Of a stretch of 64,000 nt of DNA, positions 59,712-64,000 are shown in pieces (the first letter of the stretch is position 1; each line of letters starts with the position of its first letter). The DNA comes from Paenibacillus terrigena DSM 21567. Its GTDB lineage: Bacteria > Bacillota > Bacilli > Paenibacillales > Paenibacillaceae. The notes below the pieces were generated by a model. The model saw only the letters and a program-made list of their open reading frames with translations, was not told the DNA's origin and did no database searches. The stretch spans positions 1 through 64,000 of the forward strand of contig NZ_KB895428.1 of assembly GCF_000374845.1 (NCBI RefSeq). Reading direction: 5' to 3'. A program made the translations under genes and the position numbers.

Positions 59712-60608
59712 TCATCCTTTCACAGAACCGATTAACACACCTTTGACAAAATGCTTCTGCAAAATCGGATACACAATGAGAATCGGAGTAACCGCAATCA
59801 CGATTGCCGCGGCTTTGATCCCTTCCGGTGTTAGCATGACTTGATCGACTCCTTCACTTCCAGAGCCACTATTCAAAAGACTCTGATTCACTTGCAGAAT
59901 CATCTGATAGAGCTTAAGGGTTAATGTCTGCAGGCTACTCTTCGTAATATATAGCAACACGTTGAAATAGGAATTCCACCAACTTACGGCATAGAACAAG
60001 GAAAGCGCAGCCATAATGGGTTTACATAAAGGCAAAATAATCTGAAACAGAATCCGCCAGTCTCCAGCTCCATCGATCGCAGCTGATTCCTCTATTTCTT
60101 CGGGTAAACCTTCCATAAAACTTTTCATGACGAACATATTATAGGTACTGAGGAGTGCCGGCAACCATAAGGACCAATAAGAATTCATGAGTCCAAGTGA
60201 TTTCACGAGTATAAAATTGGGGATGACACCTGATGTGAACAACATGGTGAATATGATAAACATAAGCAGGTAATTACGACCTTTAAGCCTTTTTCTGGAT
60301 AGCGGATAAGCTGCTAATGTCGTTAATACCATATTCAACAGCGTCCCTACAAGGGTTACGACGATCGTATTCCCCATCGAGACGAAGAGTTGACCATCAT
60401 CAAATAATCGTAGATATGCTCGTGTGTTAAACTCAACGGGCCACAAAGATACTTCACCTGCCGTTATCGCCCTACTACTGCTCAATGAAGACACGATGAC
60501 ATACCACAACGGATATAAGGCTGCGAGTGAAAAGATACCCAGCATGGTATAATTAGCAGTTGTCCCTACGCGAGACCAAACAGATTGGATGTTATTCCGA
60601 ATGCTCAT
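59712..60608 (-). CDS. Carbohydrate ABC transporter permease (LplC type)
   Basis: The 298-residue membrane protein has six predicted helices and the ABC permease EAA loop EESAAIDGAGDWRILFQIIL (about residues 195-214, E-E-S-A-A---G). It belongs to the carbohydrate-uptake CUT1 group, LplC/YtcP type, ending with the typical HFVKGVLIGSVKG. It starts 3 bp after the stop of the partner permease gene and is cotranscribed with it. It forms the channel with the LplB-like protein. Confidence 0.9.
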   Translation of the reverse strand: MSIRNNIQSVWSRVGTTANYTMLGIFSLAALYPLWYVIVSSLSSSRAITAGEVSLWPVEFNTRAYLRLFDDGQLFVSMGNTIVVTLVGTLLNMVLTTLAAYPLSRKRLKGRNYLLMFIIFTMLFTSGVIPNFILVKSLGLMNSYWSLWLPALLSTYNMFVMKSFMEGLPEEIEESAAIDGAGDWRILFQIILPLCKPIMAALSLFYAVSWWNSYFNVLLYITKSSLQTLTLKLYQMILQVNQSLLNSGSGSEGVDQVMLTPEGIKAAAIVIAVTPILIVYPILQKHFVKGVLIGSVKG

Positions 60609-60611
60609 GGG

Positions 60612-61532
60612 TTACCAGAGCCCCCTTTCCCCGAACGCTCGGGTTAACCGATTGACACCGACAACCAGAATTAAGCTAATTAGGGATTGGAACAAGCCTA
60701 ATGCGGTCGTATAGCTATAATTCATATTTTGCAGACCGACTCGATAGACGTAGGTACTGATTACATCGGCCACATCCAAAACGGACTGATTTTGCAAGAT
60801 GAGTGTCTGCTCTAATCCGACATCGAGCATACTGCCCATGCGTAGAACAAGAAGGATGGCAACCGTGCTACGAATTCCTGGAAGCGTAATATGCCAAATC
60901 TGGCGGAGCTTACTCGCTCCATCCATCTTAGCTGCCTCGTAGAGCTGAGGATCAATCGAAGCCATCGCTGCTAAATAGAGAATGGTACCCCAGCCGGCTT
61001 CACGCCAAATCCCAGATAACGTGTACGCAACAGGCCACCATCTGGAATCTGCCATGAAGTAAATTGGTTCCATACCGAATACATGCTCAAGGATCGTATT
61101 AACAACACCCGTACTCGGCGACAGGAGCGCGATGAAAATGCCTCCCAAGACGACCCAAGAGATAAAATGGGGTAAATACAGCAAGTTCTGTACGGTCCTC
61201 TTGTACCATTCTTTACGAACTTCATGAAGTAGAAGAGCTAATACAATCGGTACCGGAAAGCCGAAGACAAGACTATATACATTCAGTACCAACGTATTCC
61301 GTAGAACTCGCCAGAAATCAATACTTCCAAATAAGCTTTCGAAATGTTTGAATCCCACCCATTTGCTCCCGAATATTCCATCTCCCAAGCGATAATCTTT
61401 AAACGCGATCACCTCGCCGATCATTGGAGCATATTTGAATATGAGATAAAACAAGATCACAGGCAGCAGCATCAAGTACAAGTGTCGATCGCGTAAGAAT
61501 CGATGACGGAAAGTGGAACGTTGATCCTCCAT
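60612..61532 (-). CDS. Carbohydrate ABC transporter permease (LplB type)
   Basis: The 306-residue protein has six helices and the EAA loop YEAAKMDGASKLRQIWHITL (about residues 204-223), typical of LplB/YtcQ-system permeases that import complex-polysaccharide breakdown products. Start ATG 61532 is 9 nt from AAAGG; longer readings to 61643 lack signals. It is the first gene of the transport operon, followed by the LplC-type permease, the binding protein and the hydrolase genes. The membrane-bound AraC sensor at 61791 is the likely activator. Confidence 0.88.
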   Translation of the reverse strand: MEDQRSTFRHRFLRDRHLYLMLLPVILFYLIFKYAPMIGEVIAFKDYRLGDGIFGSKWVGFKHFESLFGSIDFWRVLRNTLVLNVYSLVFGFPVPIVLALLLHEVRKEWYKRTVQNLLYLPHFISWVVLGGIFIALLSPSTGVVNTILEHVFGMEPIYFMADSRWWPVAYTLSGIWREAGWGTILYLAAMASIDPQLYEAAKMDGASKLRQIWHITLPGIRSTVAILLVLRMGSMLDVGLEQTLILQNQSVLDVADVISTYVYRVGLQNMNYSYTTALGLFQSLISLILVVGVNRLTRAFGERGLW

Positions 61533-61790
61533 CTGGTTCATCCTTTCTTTTGTGGCTAAATCGATCCTACCGTGAGATCGAATGATTGGAAATAGACACG
61601 TTCTGAACACGATCACTATTCTTGCAAAATGGACAGTCACCATTCTTATACTGGGTTCAATTTTTGTGATATGGTCTGAAAAACCCTATAATGACGCGGT
61701 TTATCCGTCATGATCCTAAGAAATCAAAAAACATGTACAAGTTAATCCCTCACATGAAAAAGGATTATGTCCTATACATGTCTTATAAGT

Positions 61791-64000
61791 TCAATCGCAT
61801 TCAAGACTCAATTCATTCGAATTCTCCATCTGTAATTGGGTGCGGTACTCTAATGGGGTCGTCCCTGTATACTTTTTAAATATCCGAATGAAGCTGCGCG
61901 TATTCTGGTACCCAACGGCTTCAGCAATCTCGTTCACTTTCATATCCGTCTCCGCTAAGTGTTGCTGGGAAGCATTCATTCGTATTCCAATGAGATAATC
62001 AATAAAGTTGCTTTCCGTGTATTCCTTAAATTGTTTACTAATATAGGTCGAACTCAAATGGAATTCTTGAGCAAGCCTGTCCAAAGAAAGATCATTCTCT
62101 TGGAAATGGTCTCCGATATAGATGAGGATGCGTTCAATGGTATCGTTACTGCCTCTTTGGCTTCGCTTGGCTTTGATTTTGGAAGACATCTCCTCCAGAA
62201 ATAGGAAGACGAATCTTTCCATCTCTTTCAAGTTACCGCTACGGTTGATTCGCTCATACATGCTCTCCAGTTGGCTCATGGATTCATTCAGGTCGATCCC
62301 AGTGGAACTAACAGACTGCACCGACTTGACGATGAGGTCAAAAGAAAGCTGACGTATCAGATCAGGGGATACATTTCGATCCATGGCCTCACGAAAAGTT
62401 TCTTGTACATACGCTTCTAACTTCACCGAATCGGTAAGTTTCAGTGCATCCGTAATGCGATCCACCATACGGAGGAGTCGATAATAATCTTGACTATCCA
62501 GGGGCTGCAGGTCTTCAATCGAGATGACAGCGTGTGGACCGAATACGATTTTGTAATGAAGTGCCTTTTGTGATTCGTCATACGACTTGGGAATATCCTT
62601 CATCTCACGATAACCACGACCTACGCCGACCGTCACGACCAGATTGAATTGCTTCTTCATCTTATCGAGGATTAGCTCCATGATCGCAAGCGCACGCATA
62701 TGATTCTGCTCCGCATTCCCTTCAGCAAAACTAAAGATGACAGCTGCACGTCCTCCTCCTACATCAATCGCCATGCCTGCGTTCTCACTATTGATCAATT
62801 CCTCTGCTACATTACAGAATACATACGTGTATAGCGTTTCATCCGGCGTTCTTAAGTCCATCCCCTCTTTGCTGATCTCTGCCGTACAGACAAGATATCT
62901 TTCTGGAAATAAATGAACACCTACGAACTCCAAATGGTGTAGGACGGCCCAATAATCCGTTCGATAGCCGAGAAGCATGTCCATCATAACTCTCCACTTC
63001 ATAACCGGTTTCGAGTCCCTGACGTGTTGCTCAAGATGTTCCCGATCCAGCAATAGCTGATCAAATACGCTTTCTAGATAGGTAAGTCCTGTATCCTTAC
63101 GTTCCTGTGCATGGGTGAAATGATAGGTTCCCGATATTTTACCAATCAATTGATGAAGCGGTTTAAAGGTCCAGCGACTCACGTAGAAGAGTACGATCAG
63201 TACAAGAAAAATCATACTTACAGCTAGTACAATCAGCAGATTGCGTGTCACCCTGAGCGGCTCATAGATTTGTGACTCCGGCATAATACTGATCAATTTC
63301 CAACCTGTATAATTGGAGTCACGGTAGAATATTGATTGACGAACACCATCGAGCTCACCGGTATAGGTGCCGCTGCCTTTCCTAGAAAGTACGCTTTTGA
63401 GATGAGGAAGTTCTTTGATATTACGGTAGATTTGCGTCTTATCATCGTGGGTTACAATATTCCCATCGCTATCGATAATAAATAGATGGCCAATTTTACG
63501 ATCTTCGTATACCGCATTCACCATATCGTAGATGACCTTTTCATTGATGTTGACAGCTACCATTCCCTTGCGATACTCGGGACTACTGATCGTCGGATAG
63601 GGTCTCACCAACGTAATGACGTCTTTGTTCGCGTTACCGTCTGAGATCTGATGTGTCGTTAACCATTTCAAATAAACGGGCATATCCAAATAATCGCCCA
63701 ACCAATTATGAATCAAAGGTGTATCCTTTATATAAGCTTTATCTGTCAACAAGTGGCCGCTTACCGCTGAATATACAAAAATTGATGAGAACTGGGGATT
63801 CGTATTAATGAAATCTCTCAACTTTGTGTTTAATCCATAAAAATTGCTATATTTTTGGCCATCATCCCTATAACTATCGTACATAAAATAAACGAACTCG
63901 AGATCATTCATTAGTGTTAGCAGATCTTTCTCTGTCTGACGAAAAGTCACTTCAATTTTTTGGTCTACTTGTTTCAATAAAGCAAGGTTCGTATCATTCA
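61791..64000 (-). CDS. Membrane-bound AraC-family regulator with extracytoplasmic sensor (5' end outside window)
   Basis: At least 736 residues are encoded; the frame is open to base 64000, so the N-terminal transmembrane helix is missing. The visible part has a Cache-like extracytoplasmic sensor (first ~235 residues), one transmembrane segment (LLIVLAVSMIFLVLIVLFYV), a HAMP-like stretch, a middle GGDEF-like/YesN-type signalling region (VTVGVGRGYREMKDIPKSYD) and a C-terminal AraC double HTH (DLSLDRLAQEFHLSSTYISK, DMKVNEIAEAVGYQNTRSFI, PLEYRTQ). Such proteins sense extracellular sugars and activate adjacent CUT1 transport operons in Paenibacillus. Position directly upstream of the permease genes supports this. 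Confidence 0.88.
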   Translation of the reverse strand, partial: NDTNLALLKQVDQKIEVTFRQTEKDLLTLMNDLEFVYFMYDSYRDDGQKYSNFYGLNTKLRDFINTNPQFSSIFVYSAVSGHLLTDKAYIKDTPLIHNWLGDYLDMPVYLKWLTTHQISDGNANKDVITLVRPYPTISSPEYRKGMVAVNINEKVIYDMVNAVYEDRKIGHLFIIDSDGNIVTHDDKTQIYRNIKELPHLKSVLSRKGSGTYTGELDGVRQSIFYRDSNYTGWKLISIMPESQIYEPLRVTRNLLIVLAVSMIFLVLIVLFYVSRWTFKPLHQLIGKISGTYHFTHAQERKDTGLTYLESVFDQLLLDREHLEQHVRDSKPVMKWRVMMDMLLGYRTDYWAVLHHLEFVGVHLFPERYLVCTAEISKEGMDLRTPDETLYTYVFCNVAEELINSENAGMAIDVGGGRAAVIFSFAEGNAEQNHMRALAIMELILDKMKKQFNLVVTVGVGRGYREMKDIPKSYDESQKALHYKIVFGPHAVISIEDLQPLDSQDYYRLLRMVDRITDALKLTDSVKLEAYVQETFREAMDRNVSPDLIRQLSFDLIVKSVQSVSSTGIDLNESMSQLESMYERINRSGNLKEMERFVFLFLEEMSSKIKAKRSQRGSNDTIERILIYIGDHFQENDLSLDRLAQEFHLSSTYISKQFKEYTESNFIDYLIGIRMNASQQHLAETDMKVNEIAEAVGYQNTRSFIRIFKKYTGTTPLEYRTQLQMENSNELSLECD

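Overview
The window looks like a chromosome segment of a spore-forming Gram-positive of the order Bacillales, most likely Paenibacillus or a close relative. The reasons are near-consensus AGGAGG ribosome-binding sites, frequent TTG/GTG starts, a GerA-type germinant-receptor operon, S-layer-homology (SLH) anchored giant enzymes, YtcQ/LplB/LplC-type sugar uptake with a membrane-bound AraC sensor, and a heterocycloanthracin/sonorensin-type bacteriocin locus. This assignment is inference; no rRNA or tRNA gene lies in the window.

Layout. 0-1.3 kb: end of an IS3-family element, a small helical protein and an unannotated-size rpmJ (L36) gene. 1.5-7.6 kb: a thiazole/oxazole-modified peptide cluster transcribed leftward: 15-Cys precursor, terminator, three 41-bp-spaced hairpins, then leader-binding F protein, fused YcaO cyclodehydratase and SagB-type dehydrogenase. 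7.7-13.7 kb: gene remnants, a DUF6506 protein, a short-chain dehydrogenase, a sugar oxidoreductase/isomerase pair with a divergent AraC regulator, a 61-bp direct repeat bracketing a small gene, and a LURP-one-like protein. 13.8-17.5 kb: a series of small AT-rich genes, all leftward, each followed at its 3' end by a 160-192 bp imperfect palindrome with GTTA/TAAC borders. This has the architecture of an integron gene-cassette array without integrase. 17.8-22.4 kb: phytase-like esterase, DedA-PAP2 fusion, NUDIX and two GNAT genes. 22.6-28.1 kb: a 1698-residue SLH-anchored phosphatase/GH8 protein with a textbook promoter and a palindromic operator.

28.2-37.5 kb: VOC protein, a frameshifted CPBP protease, a gerABC-type operon, and an MFS / flavin monooxygenase / esterase operon with a divergent TetR regulator. 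38.4-42.5 kb: an AT-richer block with MFS, azoreductase, DsbA-family, DUF3238 and MarR genes. Four copies of an AGTCAA-N5-TTGACT palindrome mark two of its promoter regions. 42.5-50.7 kb: VOC, ECF sigma factor, DUF2935, a large membrane protein divergent from a secreted FN3 protein, and a MerR regulator beside a GNAT gene with a 19-bp-spacer promoter.

50.7-64.0 kb: a carbohydrate-utilisation locus. It holds a membrane-bound AraC sensor (cut by the window edge), ABC permeases, a lipoprotein binding protein, a large secreted clan-A-like glycoside hydrolase with a C-terminal CBM9/DOMON-like domain, and an unrecognised toroid-like protein translationally coupled to it. A cytosolic GH105-like hydrolase faces a second AraC regulator. 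A plausible flow is extracellular cleavage, import of oligosaccharides, then removal of unsaturated uronic acids inside the cell.

Several genes are decayed or frameshifted (GyrI-like, CPBP, solute-binding protein, VOC, FN3 and transposase fragments). Some single-base shifts fall in or beside short homopolymers and could be assembly errors. No CRISPR array, rRNA or tRNA was seen.
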